Below, piece after piece: positions 1-7,453 of a stretch of DNA of 38,781 nt; within the stretch, counting starts at the first letter, position 1; the number at the start of each line of letters is the position of its first letter. This DNA comes from CAWJFP01 sp963842155 (GTDB taxonomy: Bacteria; Pseudomonadota; Alphaproteobacteria; JACZXZ01), in contig CAWJFP010000001.1 of NCBI GenBank assembly GCA_963842155.1, forward strand, positions 1 to 38,781, given 5' to 3'. Made by a program: the position numbers and the translations under genes. Below the pieces are notes generated by a model. That model did no database searches. It worked only from the letters and a program-made list of their open reading frames with translations, and was not told the origin of the DNA.

Positions 1-58
1 AACCGCGAGTAGAGTTCGCGCAGTCGGCGGGGTCTGCGAACTCCGACGCCATCGGCCG

Positions 59-904
59 ATGAACATCATCTCCTTCCAATCGGCGGTCGTGCAGGGCCAT
101 GTCGGCAACAGCGCCGCCGTCTTTCCGCTGCAGCGTCTGGGCCACGAGGCCTGGCCGATCGACACGGTTACTCTCGCGCACCATCCGGGCCATGGTCCGG
201 CGCCCGGCCGGGTAGCGACGCCCGCCGAGCTCACGGCCTTGCTCGACGGGCTCGCGGCGCGCAACGCCTTTGCCCGATGCGACGCGCTTCTGAGCGGCTA
301 TCTCGGGGATGCGGGCCTGGGTGCGGTGTTGCTCGATGCCGTCGCGCGCCTGCGCGCGGCGAACGGCCGCGCCCTCTATTGCTGCTGTCCGGTGATGGGC
401 GATACAAGCAAGGGCTTCTATGTGCGGCCGGGCATCGCCGAATTCTTCCGCGACGAGGCGCTGCCGCGCGCCGACATCCTCATTCTCAATCCTTTCGAGC
501 TCGCCTTCCTCGCGGACCGGGCGGCCGAGAGCGCCGGAGAGGCGCGCGCCGCCGCGCGAGTACTGATCGCGCGCGGCCCGCGCCGCGTGATCGCGACTGG
601 GATACGCCACGAAGCGTGGATCGGCGCGCTTCTCGCGGAAGCAGACGGTCCGGCCTGGCTCGCCGAGGCCCCTTTCGTCACGGCGCCCGCGAGCGGCGCC
701 GGCGACGCCTTCGCGGCACTCTTCCTCGGCCATCTGCTGCGCGGCGCAAACGCGCGCCTAGCGCTCGAGACGGCGGTCACGGCCATGCATGCGATCATGG
801 CGGCGACCCTCGCATCGGGCGCCGACGAGCTCGCGCTTATCGCCGCGCAGGAGGCACTCGCGCCGCCCAGCAAACAACTGTTCAAAGCCCGCGAGATGGG
901 CTAA
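59..904 (+). CDS. pdxY: Pyridoxal kinase, PdxY-like (PfkB/ribokinase superfamily)
   Basis: Predicted to phosphorylate pyridoxal with ATP to give pyridoxal 5'-phosphate in the cytosolic B6 salvage pathway. The 281 residues match the usual length of about 280. The N-terminal block SAVVQGHVGNSAAVFPLQRLG is typical of PdxY/PdxK. LLSGYLG follows near residue 80, and the C-terminal anion hole with the catalytic base is seen in PASGAGDAFAALFLGHLL. One oddity: the conserved CDPVMG block reads CCCPVMGD, so the Asp that normally precedes PVMG is a Cys. The TPN-FEL block is also altered (ILNPFELAFL). The start is the ATG at 59; only 58 bases precede it, so the promoter cannot be judged. The PdxY family is clear. 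Altered activity is only an inference. Confidence 0.88.
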   Translation: MNIISFQSAVVQGHVGNSAAVFPLQRLGHEAWPIDTVTLAHHPGHGPAPGRVATPAELTALLDGLAARNAFARCDALLSGYLGDAGLGAVLLDAVARLRAANGRALYCCCPVMGDTSKGFYVRPGIAEFFRDEALPRADILILNPFELAFLADRAAESAGEARAAARVLIARGPRRVIATGIRHEAWIGALLAEADGPAWLAEAPFVTAPASGAGDAFAALFLGHLLRGANARLALETAVTAMHAIMAATLASGADELALIAAQEALAPPSKQLFKAREMG

Positions 905-920
905 ACGGGACCGCAGTGAC

Positions 921-1602
921 GTGGAAGCGCTCTACGTCGCGCGGGGGGTAGCGTCGGCGGAGCGAAGCGTCCTGGGCGAGCCCATCATCTTCTTGCTGTT
1001 CCTCAAGGGCGTCGCCGTCGGGCTCGCCATCGGCGCGCCGTTCGGGCCCGTCGGCGTCCTCGCCATCCAGCGCTCGCTGACCAAGGGGATGTTCTACGGC
1101 CTCGCCTCGGGCATGGGGGCGGCCTTGGCCGACGCCATTTTCGGCGCCATCGCCGCCTTCGGCATCGGCTTCGCCGCCGATTTCCTCAAGCGCGAGGAGT
1201 TCTGGTTCCAGCTCGGCGGCGCGGTGGTGCTCCTCGTCTTCGGCGCGCATCTCCTGCTGACCAAATGGCGGCCGCCCAATGCCAAGATCGGAGGCGAACG
1301 ACCTGCTGCATGATTGGGCGAGCACTTTCGTGCTCACCATCAGCAATCCGATCACCATCTTCTCCTTCACCGCCGTCTTCGTCGCCGCCGGCATCAATGT
1401 CGGCACCGAGACGCTCGGCGGGGGTGCTGCCGTGGTGGCGGGGGTTTTTCTGGGCTCGACCTTCTGGTGGATCGCCCTTTCGGTCTCGATCGGGTTGTTC
1501 CACGGCCAGCTGCCCAAGGGCTATCTCAAATGGATCCGCAACGGCTCGGGCGTGATCATGCTCGCCTTCGGCGCCGGCGTGCTGGGGCATTTGTGGATAT
1601 AG
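921..1602 (+). pseudogene. LysE-family exporter, frameshifted
   Basis: A small multispanning amino-acid exporter of the LysE/RhtB family, split across two frames. The N-terminal half shows LFLKGVAVGLAIGAPFGPVG, the family's signature first helix, and continues in frame to a TGA at 1311. The C-terminal half is in the next frame and contains WASTFVLTISNPITIFSF, the family's second repeat, ending at the TAG at 1600. One extra base somewhere between about 1265 and 1300 would explain the shift. Starts at GTG 921 or TTG 993 are both possible; the shorter one fits the family better. Joined, the protein would be about 200-225 residues, the normal length. It could be a true pseudogene or a sequence error. 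The substrate is unknown. Confidence 0.8.
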
Positions 1603-1603
1603 G

Positions 1604-1672
1604 CCAGGTATCAGGGGACAGGGATCAGGTATCAAGAGAAGCAACCTCTGATCCCTGATACCTGATCCCTGG
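1604..1672. repeat. Nested inverted/direct repeat hairpin between convergent genes
   Basis: A short motif (GATCAGGTATCA and variants) occurs repeatedly in both orientations. The best stem pairs 1619-1634 with 1656-1671 perfectly (16 bp, 21-nt loop). An alternative stem pairs 1606-1616 with 1653-1663. It fills the whole gap between the stop of the plus-strand LysE gene and the stop of minus-strand asd, so it is well placed to act as a bidirectional terminator, although there is no T-run. Confidence 0.7.
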
Positions 1673-2698
1673 CTACGCCGCCTTCCGCATATAGGAGCGC
1701 ACCAGCTCCTCGGCGATCTGCACGGCGTTGAGTGCCGCGCCTTTGCGCAGATTGTCGGCGACGATCCAGAGGGCGAGCCCGTTCTTCACCGTGCGGTCCT
1801 CGCGGATGCGGCTGACATAGACAGGGTCCTCGCCCGCGCATTCGGCCGGCGTGACATAGCCCTCGTCGAGACGGTAGTCGACGACCGCCAGGCCCGGCGC
1901 CGCCTTCAAGGCGGCGCGCGCCTCCTCGACCGTGATGGGCTTCTCGAATTCGAGATTGACCGCCTCGGCATGGCCAATGAAAACGGGCACGCGCACGCAG
2001 GTGGCCGCCACCGCGATGTCCGGATCGAGGATCTTCCTGGTCTCGGCCGCCATCTTCCATTCCTCCCTGGTCGAGCCGTCGTCCATGAAGCGGTCGATAT
2101 GGGGAATGACGTTGAAGGCGATGCGCTTGGTGAATTTCCTGGGCTGCGGCGCATCGCCCACGAAGATGCCGCGCGTCTGCTCGAAGAGCTCGTCCATCGC
2201 CTCCTTGCCGGCGCCCGAGACCGACTGGTAGGTCGCCACCACCACGCGCTTGACGCGCGCGAGGTCGTGCAGCGGCTTCAAGGCCACCACCAACTGCATG
2301 GTGGAGCAGTTCGGGTTGGCGATGATGTTGCGCTTGCTGTAGCCCTTGATCGCATGCGCATTGACCTCGGGCACCACCAGCGGCACGTCGGGGTCCATGC
2401 GGAAATGCGAGGTGTTGTCGATGACGACCGCGCCCGCCTTGGCGGCGCGCGGCGTATGGACGGCCGAGACCGCGGCACCCGGCGAGGACAGCACGATGTC
2501 GATGCCCTTGAAGTCGAAATTGGCGAGGTCGCGCACCTTCAAGAGCTTGTCCTCGCCGAAGGAGACCTCCTTGCCGGCCGAGCGCTCGGAGGCGAGCGCC
2601 ACCACCTCGTCGGCGGGAAAGCCGCGCTCGACCAGGATGTTCAGCATCTCGCGCCCGACATTGCCGGTGGCGCCGACCACCGCTATCCTGTAGCCCAT
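1673..2698 (-). CDS. asd: Aspartate-semialdehyde dehydrogenase
   Basis: Catalyses NADPH-dependent reduction of aspartyl phosphate to aspartate semialdehyde, the branch-point for lysine/diaminopimelate, threonine and methionine. The protein has 341 residues. The Rossmann motif VGATGNVGREM lies at residues 8-18. The active-site cysteine is C131 in NPNCSTMQL, followed by the catalytic Gln in TYQSVSGAGKEA (about 158) and the conserved His in FIGHAEAVN. The start at 2698 puts the Rossmann strand at the usual position; an upstream in-frame extension to 2767 adds unrelated sequence and was not used. It reads away from the DUF962 gene and converges on the LysE remnant. Its product feeds dapF elsewhere in the window. 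Confidence 0.96.
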   Translation of the reverse strand: MGYRIAVVGATGNVGREMLNILVERGFPADEVVALASERSAGKEVSFGEDKLLKVRDLANFDFKGIDIVLSSPGAAVSAVHTPRAAKAGAVVIDNTSHFRMDPDVPLVVPEVNAHAIKGYSKRNIIANPNCSTMQLVVALKPLHDLARVKRVVVATYQSVSGAGKEAMDELFEQTRGIFVGDAPQPRKFTKRIAFNVIPHIDRFMDDGSTREEWKMAAETRKILDPDIAVAATCVRVPVFIGHAEAVNLEFEKPITVEEARAALKAAPGLAVVDYRLDEGYVTPAECAGEDPVYVSRIREDRTVKNGLALWIVADNLRKGAALNAVQIAEELVRSYMRKAA

Positions 2699-2796
2699 GA
2701 CAAAAGCTTTCGAGGTTGCATCCGATTGAGAAGGGCCTGAATTACGCCGAAGCGCCGCGCATTTCAAGCCCGGCGCGCATATTCCGGGGCGATGCC

Positions 2797-3126
2797 ATGT
2801 CGAACATGCCGACGAGCTATGCCGAATTCTGGCCCTATTATCTGGGCGAGCATCGCCTGGCCCGCACCCGCGCCTGGCATTTCGCCGGCACCGGGCTCGC
2901 CATCCTCCTGCTCGTGGCGGCGCTGGCGACGGGCAACTGGTGGCTCCTTTTGGTTAGCCTCGTCGCGGGCTACGGCCCGGCCTGGATCGGGCATTTCTTC
3001 ATCGAGCATAACAGGCCGGCGACCTTCCAATATCCGCTCTGGTCGCTGGTGAGCGATTTCCGCATGTTCGGGCTCTTCCTCGCCGGTCGCTTGGGCGCCG
3101 AGCTCGAGCGCTATCAGGTGAAGTAG
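2797..3126 (+). CDS. DUF962 / Mpo1-like membrane protein
   Basis: A 109-residue protein of the DUF962 (YGL010w/Mpo1-like) family. It shows SYAEFWPYYLGEHRL at the start, then WHFAGTGLAILLL, one or two hydrophobic segments, and HFFIEHNRPATFQYPLWSL. The histidines in these blocks are the conserved, presumed metal-binding residues. The yeast homologue Mpo1 is an Fe(II)-dependent dioxygenase in fatty-acid alpha-oxidation; the role of the bacterial proteins is not established. ATG 2797 was chosen because the family motif starts a few residues later; the in-frame extension back to 2716 overlaps the asd promoter region and lacks family similarity. It is divergent from asd. Confidence 0.85.
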   Translation: MSNMPTSYAEFWPYYLGEHRLARTRAWHFAGTGLAILLLVAALATGNWWLLLVSLVAGYGPAWIGHFFIEHNRPATFQYPLWSLVSDFRMFGLFLAGRLGAELERYQVK

Positions 3127-3169
3127 CGCCCGGACGGCAGGTAGCGGATTCTTCAGGCGGCGACCAAGT

Positions 3170-3202
3170 CGTGGATGGCCGGCACGGGGGCCGGCCATGA
3201 CG
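3170..3202. repeat. REP-like palindrome, left copy beside the GIY-YIG gene
   Basis: A perfect 9-bp inverted repeat, 3175-3183 with 3190-3198 and a 6-nt loop, flanked by GTGG on one side and GACG on the other. Its sequence is the reverse-oriented counterpart of the palindrome at 3559-3597, with a G/C swap inside the stem. It lies between the DUF962 gene and the GIY-YIG gene. Confidence 0.75.
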
Positions 3203-3245
3203 GTTAGCGGCTGATTTGACGTCCGAGATCGCTTCTCAGTCCCCG

Positions 3246-3515
3246 TCACGTCAGAGAATCATATAGATCGATCCAATCAAGATTCTCGGCACGGATCGGC
3301 CTAACTTTCCATGCGCGCGGCCAACGCTTGATGGACTTCTCGCGTTGGGGATGACGCTCCGCATAGACGAGCCGCTTTAGGCCATAGCGTTTCGTGAAGC
3401 CGTCGGCGATGCCTTCGCGGTGCTCCCAAACCCGGCGGAAGATATCGTTGGTCACCCCGACATAGAGCGTGCCATTCGCCCTGTTTGTCATGATGTAAAC
3501 CCAGCCGCCGCGCAT
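3246..3515 (-). CDS. Small stand-alone GIY-YIG nuclease-domain protein
   Basis: An 89-residue protein made almost only of a GIY-YIG domain: GGWVYIMTNRANGTLYVGVT carries the two motif tyrosines, then FRRVWEHREG with the conserved Arg, FTKRYGLKRLVYAERH, and REKSIKRWPRAWK with the catalytic Glu. Relatives (YhbQ/UPF0213-like) are single-domain proteins with unclear roles in DNA processing. From memory of the family, about seven residues normally sit between ERH and the REK block; here the two are nearly adjacent, suggesting a small in-frame deletion. The start was taken at the ATG at 3515, just before the domain. The longer frame to 3587 begins inside the neighbouring palindromic repeat (MPGTRPGMT), which is a repeat-derived reading frame. 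Confidence 0.85.
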   Translation of the reverse strand: MRGGWVYIMTNRANGTLYVGVTNDIFRRVWEHREGIADGFTKRYGLKRLVYAERHPQREKSIKRWPRAWKVRPIRAENLDWIDLYDSLT

Positions 3516-3558
3516 GCTACCGAATTTCGCAGTCGCGGGCTGATCGAACAAGCCATCA

Positions 3559-3597
3559 ATCGTCATGCCCGGCCTTGTGCCGGGCATCCACGTCTTT
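3559..3597. repeat. REP-like palindrome, right copy (39-bp repeat also at 35235)
   Basis: A perfect 9-bp stem, ATGCCCGGC at 3565-3573 with GCCGGGCAT at 3579-3587, and a CTTGT loop. The 39 bases 3559-3597 recur at 35235-35273 with one mismatch. Relative to the copy at 3170-3202 it is inverted, so the two copies bracket the GIY-YIG gene. Palindromes of this type are common intergenic elements in alphaproteobacteria. Confidence 0.88.
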
Positions 3598-3617
3598 ATT
3601 TGATTGCTTGCCCCGCC

Positions 3618-4727
3618 TTACGCCGCCTGCTTGTCGAGCTCGCGGATGATGGAATCGCCCATCACCGAGGTCGAGACGCGGCCCTTGCCCGGCTGCATGA
3701 TGTCCGACGTGCGCAGGCCGCCGGCGAGCACGTTCTTGACCGCGCTCTCGATGAGGCTCGCATCCTCCTCCATGCCGAAGGAGAGGCGGAGCAGCATGGC
3801 GAAGCTCAGCAAGGCGGCGATCGGGTTGGCGACGTCCTTGCCGGCGATGTCGGGCGCCGAGCCGTGCACCGGCTCGTAGAGCCCGCGCTTCGCCTCTCCC
3901 TTGGCGCCCGCGCCGAGCGAGGCCGAGGGCAGCATGCCGAGCGAGCCGGTGAGCATCGCGGCCTCGTCCGAGAGGATGTCGCCGAACATGTTGGTCGTCA
4001 CGATGACGTCGAACTGCCTCGGATTGCGCAGCAGCTGCATGGCGGCATTGTCGACATACATGTGGCTGAGCTCGACATCCTTGTATTTGCCGCCGAGCGC
4101 CGTCACCTCCTCGCGCCAGAGCATGCTCGATTCCAACACGTTGGCCTTGTCGACCGAGCAGAGGCGGCGCTTCCTCTTGCGCGCGAGCTCGAAGGCGAGC
4201 TGCGCCACGCGGCGGATTTCGTTTGTGCTGTAGACCTCGGTATTGAAGCCGCGGCGGCCTTCCTTCCCGAGGCTCTCGATGCCGCGCGGCTCGCCGAAAT
4301 AGATGCCGCCCGTAAGCTCGCGCACGATCAGGAGATCGAGCCCCGCGATCGCCTCGGGCTTGAGCGTCGAGGCATCGACGAGCGAATTGAACACCAGCGC
4401 GGGCCGCAGATTGGCGAAGAGCTCCATCTCCTTGCGCAGGCGCAGGAGCCCGCGCTCGGGCTTGAGGGCGAAGTCGAGGCGATCCCATTGCGGGCCGCCC
4501 ACGGCACCCAGCAGCACCGCGTCGGCGGCGAGCGCCTTCGCGAGCGTCGCGTCGGAGAGCGGCGTGCCCTCGGCCTCGTAAGCGGCACCCCCCACCAGCC
4601 CCTCGCGAACGTCGAAGCGGACGGCGCGGCGGCGGTCGAACCATTCGATGACGCGGCGGACCTGACGCATCACCTCGGGGCCGATCCCGTCCCCGGGCAA
4701 TATGAGCAAGGATCTATTGGCGGGCAT
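3618..4727 (-). CDS. leuB: 3-isopropylmalate dehydrogenase
   Basis: Oxidatively decarboxylates 3-isopropylmalate to 2-oxoisocaproate with NAD+ in leucine synthesis. It has 369 residues, normal for LeuB. ILPGDGIGPEV is at the N-terminus, substrate-binding arginines lie in ERGLLRLRKEMELFANLRP, then RELTGGIYFGEPRG, a DVIVTTNMFGDILSDEA metal-binding block, and GSAPDIAGKDVANPIA for NAD binding. The ATG at 4727 is preceded by GGAAGG about nine bases upstream. It is the last leu gene of the minus-strand block, separated from leuD by 137 bp, so it may have its own promoter. Confidence 0.97.
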   Translation of the reverse strand: MPANRSLLILPGDGIGPEVMRQVRRVIEWFDRRRAVRFDVREGLVGGAAYEAEGTPLSDATLAKALAADAVLLGAVGGPQWDRLDFALKPERGLLRLRKEMELFANLRPALVFNSLVDASTLKPEAIAGLDLLIVRELTGGIYFGEPRGIESLGKEGRRGFNTEVYSTNEIRRVAQLAFELARKRKRRLCSVDKANVLESSMLWREEVTALGGKYKDVELSHMYVDNAAMQLLRNPRQFDVIVTTNMFGDILSDEAAMLTGSLGMLPSASLGAGAKGEAKRGLYEPVHGSAPDIAGKDVANPIAALLSFAMLLRLSFGMEEDASLIESAVKNVLAGGLRTSDIMQPGKGRVSTSVMGDSIIRELDKQAA

Positions 4728-4864
4728 AAGGGTTTCCTTCCCGATCTCTGTCGGTTGAAATGGTGGAACGGCTGTTCGACGGCGTGAACAGTGCGGAGCT
4801 TGTCGGGGAAATTCCTAGCAGGTTTGCCTGGGCGAATCATCCCCGCCCGCGCCGACCGCCGGGG

Positions 4865-5467
4865 TCAGCGCCAAAGCCAGGGCTGGCCCGCGCGCTGCCT
4901 CGCCTCGTAATCGCGGATGAAGGGACTCTTCTGCAGGGTGAGCCCGATCTCGTCCAGCCCCTCGACGAGGCAGGTCTTGAAGAAGGGATCGATTTCGAAG
5001 CCGATCGCGCGGCCGTCGGGTCGAAGGATCTTCTGGTTCGGCAGATCGATCGTGAACTCGGCGCCGTCGGCCGCGGCGAGCAGGCTCTCGACCTCTTCCG
5101 CCGACAGCTTGATCGGCAGCATGCCGTTGAGGAAGCAGTTGTTGTAGAAGATGTCGGCGAAGGAGGGCGCGATGATGCAGCGTATGCCGAAATCCTCGAG
5201 CGCCCAGGGGGCGTGCTCGCGGCTCGAGCCGCAGCCGAAATTGTCGCGCGCGATGAGGATCGCGGCAGCGCGGTAGGGCGGCTTGTTGAGCACGAAGTCC
5301 GGCTTCTCGCTGCCGTCGTCATGGTAGCGGTGCTCGAAGAAGAGCGCCTTGCCGAGCCCGCTGCGATGGATCGTCTTGAGGAACTGCTTCGGGATGATCA
5401 TGTCGGTGTCGACATTGGTCAGCGGCAGCGGCGCCGCGACGCCCTTGAGGGTGGTGAACTTCTCCAT
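4865..5467 (-). CDS. leuD: 3-isopropylmalate dehydratase small subunit
   Basis: The swivel subunit of isopropylmalate isomerase, working with LeuC to interconvert 2- and 3-isopropylmalate. It has 200 residues. LTNVDTDMIIPKQFLK near residue 16, NFGCGSSREHAPWAL in the middle and SFADIFYNNCFLNG further on are diagnostic of LeuD. The ATG at 5467 lies 11 bp after the leuC stop, so the two subunits are translated from one message. An open frame continues upstream through leuC in another phase; that is a shadow. Confidence 0.96.
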   Translation of the reverse strand: MEKFTTLKGVAAPLPLTNVDTDMIIPKQFLKTIHRSGLGKALFFEHRYHDDGSEKPDFVLNKPPYRAAAILIARDNFGCGSSREHAPWALEDFGIRCIIAPSFADIFYNNCFLNGMLPIKLSAEEVESLLAAADGAEFTIDLPNQKILRPDGRAIGFEIDPFFKTCLVEGLDEIGLTLQKSPFIRDYEARQRAGQPWLWR

Positions 5468-5478
5468 CGTCGCCCCGC

Positions 5479-6885
5479 TCAGACCAGCTGCCGCACGTCG
5501 GTCAGGTGGCCCTCCACCGCCGCCGCGGCCGCCATCGCCGGGCTCACCAGATGGGTGCGCCCGCCGCGGCCCTGGCGGCCCTCGAAATTGCGGTTGGAGG
5601 TCGAGGCGCAGCGCTCGCCCGGCTCGAGCCGGTCGGCGTTCATGGCGAGGCACATCGAGCAGCCAGGCTCGCGCCATTCGCAGCCCGCGGCGAGGAAGAT
5701 GCGGTCGAGACCCTCGGCCTCGGCCTGCTCCTTGACGAGCCCCGAGCCCGGCACGATCAGCGCGCGCACGCCTTCCGCCACGTGGCGCCCGCGAAAGACC
5801 TCGGCGGCGGCGCGCAGATCCTCGATCCGCCCGTTGGTGCAGGAGCCGACGAAGACCGTGTCGATGGCGATCTCGGAGAGGGGCGTGCCGGGCACGAGCC
5901 CCATATAGTCGAGCGCGCGCGTCCAGGCGGTGCGCGTGTTCTCGTCGGGCGCAGCCGCGGGATCGGGCACGCGCCCGGTGATGGGTACGACATGCTGCGG
6001 GCTCGTGCCCCAAGTGACCTGCGGCACGATCTCGTTGGCGTCGAGCACGACCTCGCGCTCGTAACGCGCACCCTCGTCCGAGGGCAGGCTGCGCCAGAAG
6101 GCGACCGCCTGCTCCCACTGGCCGGCCTTGGGCGCCATGGGCTTGCCCATGAGGTAGGCGAAGGTGGTCTCGTCGGGCGCGATGAGGCCGGCCCGCGCGC
6201 CGGCCTCGATGGTCATGTTGCAGACCGTCATGCGCCCCTCCATCGAGAGGGCGCGGATCACCGGCCCGGCATATTCGACGACATGGCCCGTGCCGCCGGC
6301 GGTGCCGATCTTGCCGATGATGGCGAGCACGATGTCCTTGGCCGTGCAGCCGGGCGGCAGTGCGCCCGAAACCGTGACGCGCATGTTCTTGGCCGGCTTC
6401 AGCACGAGCGTCTGCGTCGCCAGCACATGCTCGACCTGCGAGGTGCCGATGCCGAAGGCCAGCGCGCCGAAGGCGCCATGGGTCGAGGTATGGCTGTCGC
6501 CGCAGACGATGGTCATGCCCGGCTGCGTCATGCCCTGCTCGGGACCGATGATATGGACGATGCCCTGGCGGACATCGTTGATGTCGAAGAGCGGTACGCC
6601 GAACTCCTTGCAGTTGGCGCGGAGCGTGTCGATCTGGATGCGCGATTCGTCGTCCTTGATGCCGCCCTTGCGGTCCTCGGTCGGCACGTTGTGGTCGGCG
6701 ACCGCGAGCGTGGCCTCGGGCCGGCGCAGCTTGCGCCCCGCCAGGCGCAGTCCCTCGAAGGCTTGCGGGCTCGTCACCTCATGCACGAGATGGCGATCGA
6801 TATAGAGGATGCAGGTGCCGTCCGGCTGGCGCTCGACGAGATGGCTCTCCCAGATCTTGTCGAAGAGCGTCCTTGGCTTCGTCAT
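5479..6885 (-). CDS. leuC: 3-isopropylmalate dehydratase large subunit
   Basis: The catalytic [4Fe-4S] subunit of isopropylmalate isomerase, aconitase superfamily, 468 residues. TLFDKIWESHLV is at the N-terminus, then DNHVPTEDR, GDSHTSTHGAFGALAFGIGT, and the three iron-sulfur cysteines: one in FVGSCTNGRIEDL and two in PGCSMCLAMN. The ATG at 6885 has GAGGA seven bases upstream. It follows rplS by 46 bp on the same strand with no visible terminator, so leucine synthesis is probably cotranscribed with the ribosomal/tRNA block, as in many alphaproteobacteria. Confidence 0.97.
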   Translation of the reverse strand: MTKPRTLFDKIWESHLVERQPDGTCILYIDRHLVHEVTSPQAFEGLRLAGRKLRRPEATLAVADHNVPTEDRKGGIKDDESRIQIDTLRANCKEFGVPLFDINDVRQGIVHIIGPEQGMTQPGMTIVCGDSHTSTHGAFGALAFGIGTSQVEHVLATQTLVLKPAKNMRVTVSGALPPGCTAKDIVLAIIGKIGTAGGTGHVVEYAGPVIRALSMEGRMTVCNMTIEAGARAGLIAPDETTFAYLMGKPMAPKAGQWEQAVAFWRSLPSDEGARYEREVVLDANEIVPQVTWGTSPQHVVPITGRVPDPAAAPDENTRTAWTRALDYMGLVPGTPLSEIAIDTVFVGSCTNGRIEDLRAAAEVFRGRHVAEGVRALIVPGSGLVKEQAEAEGLDRIFLAAGCEWREPGCSMCLAMNADRLEPGERCASTSNRNFEGRQGRGGRTHLVSPAMAAAAAVEGHLTDVRQLV

Positions 6886-6931
6886 CGTTCGTCCTCGGCT
6901 TCCCGCCCGGCACTTCTCGGCGGAGCTCCGC

Positions 6932-7453
6932 TCATGAGGCCGCCTTCGCGGCCGCCTTCTTCGCCTTGCGCTCGGCCTTGGTCGCGGGCTTGGCCTCGCC
7001 CTCGGCCGGCTCGGCGGGCGCGCTCGCGGCGAGATCGGCCTCGAGCTCGCTCACATCGAGCTCGGCGGCGCTCGCCACCTCGCGCGGTCCCGCGCCGCTC
7101 GTCTTCTCGGCGATGCGCGCGGCCTTGCCGGTGCGGCCGCGGAGATAATAGAGCTTGGCCCGGCGCACGCGGCCCCGGCGCACCACCTCGATATGATCGA
7201 CGAGCGGGCTATAGAGCGGAAAGACGCGCTCCACGCCTTCGCCGTAGCTGATCTTGCGCACCGTGAAGGCGGAATTGACGCCGGAATTCTTGCGCGCGAT
7301 GCAGACGCCCTCGAAGACCTGGATGCGCTCGCGCGTGCCCTCGATCACCTTGACATGGACGCGCAGCGTGTCGCCCGGCGCGAAGTTCGGGACGGGCCCT
7401 TTGGCGGTTAGCTTCGCGATCTGCTCGCTCTCGATTTGCTCGATGATGTTCAT
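6932..7453 (-). CDS. rplS: 50S ribosomal protein L19 with C-terminal extension
   Basis: L19 sits at the 30S-50S interface. The core is FAPGDTLRVHVKVIEGTRER, followed by FEGVCIARKNSGVNSAFTVR, SYGEGVERVFPLYSP and RGRVRRAKLYYLR. The protein is 173 residues, about 55 longer than E. coli L19. The extra part (from about residue 120) is Ala/Glu-rich and ends in a Lys/Ala tail, probably disordered; long tails on L19 are known in alphaproteobacteria. Its ATG overlaps the trmD stop by four bases (ATGA), giving translational coupling. Confidence 0.97.
   Translation of the reverse strand: MNIIEQIESEQIAKLTAKGPVPNFAPGDTLRVHVKVIEGTRERIQVFEGVCIARKNSGVNSAFTVRKISYGEGVERVFPLYSPLVDHIEVVRRGRVRRAKLYYLRGRTGKAARIAEKTSGAGPREVASAAELDVSELEADLAASAPAEPAEGEAKPATKAERKAKKAAAKAAS

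Noticed and set aside
1265..1313. Programmed frameshifting in the LysE gene
   Set aside because: No slippery heptamer, stimulatory stem or internal ribosome site is seen at the frame change.
3516..3587. N-terminal extension of the GIY-YIG protein (MPGTRPGMT)
   Set aside because: The extension is encoded by the palindromic repeat and has no counterpart in the family.
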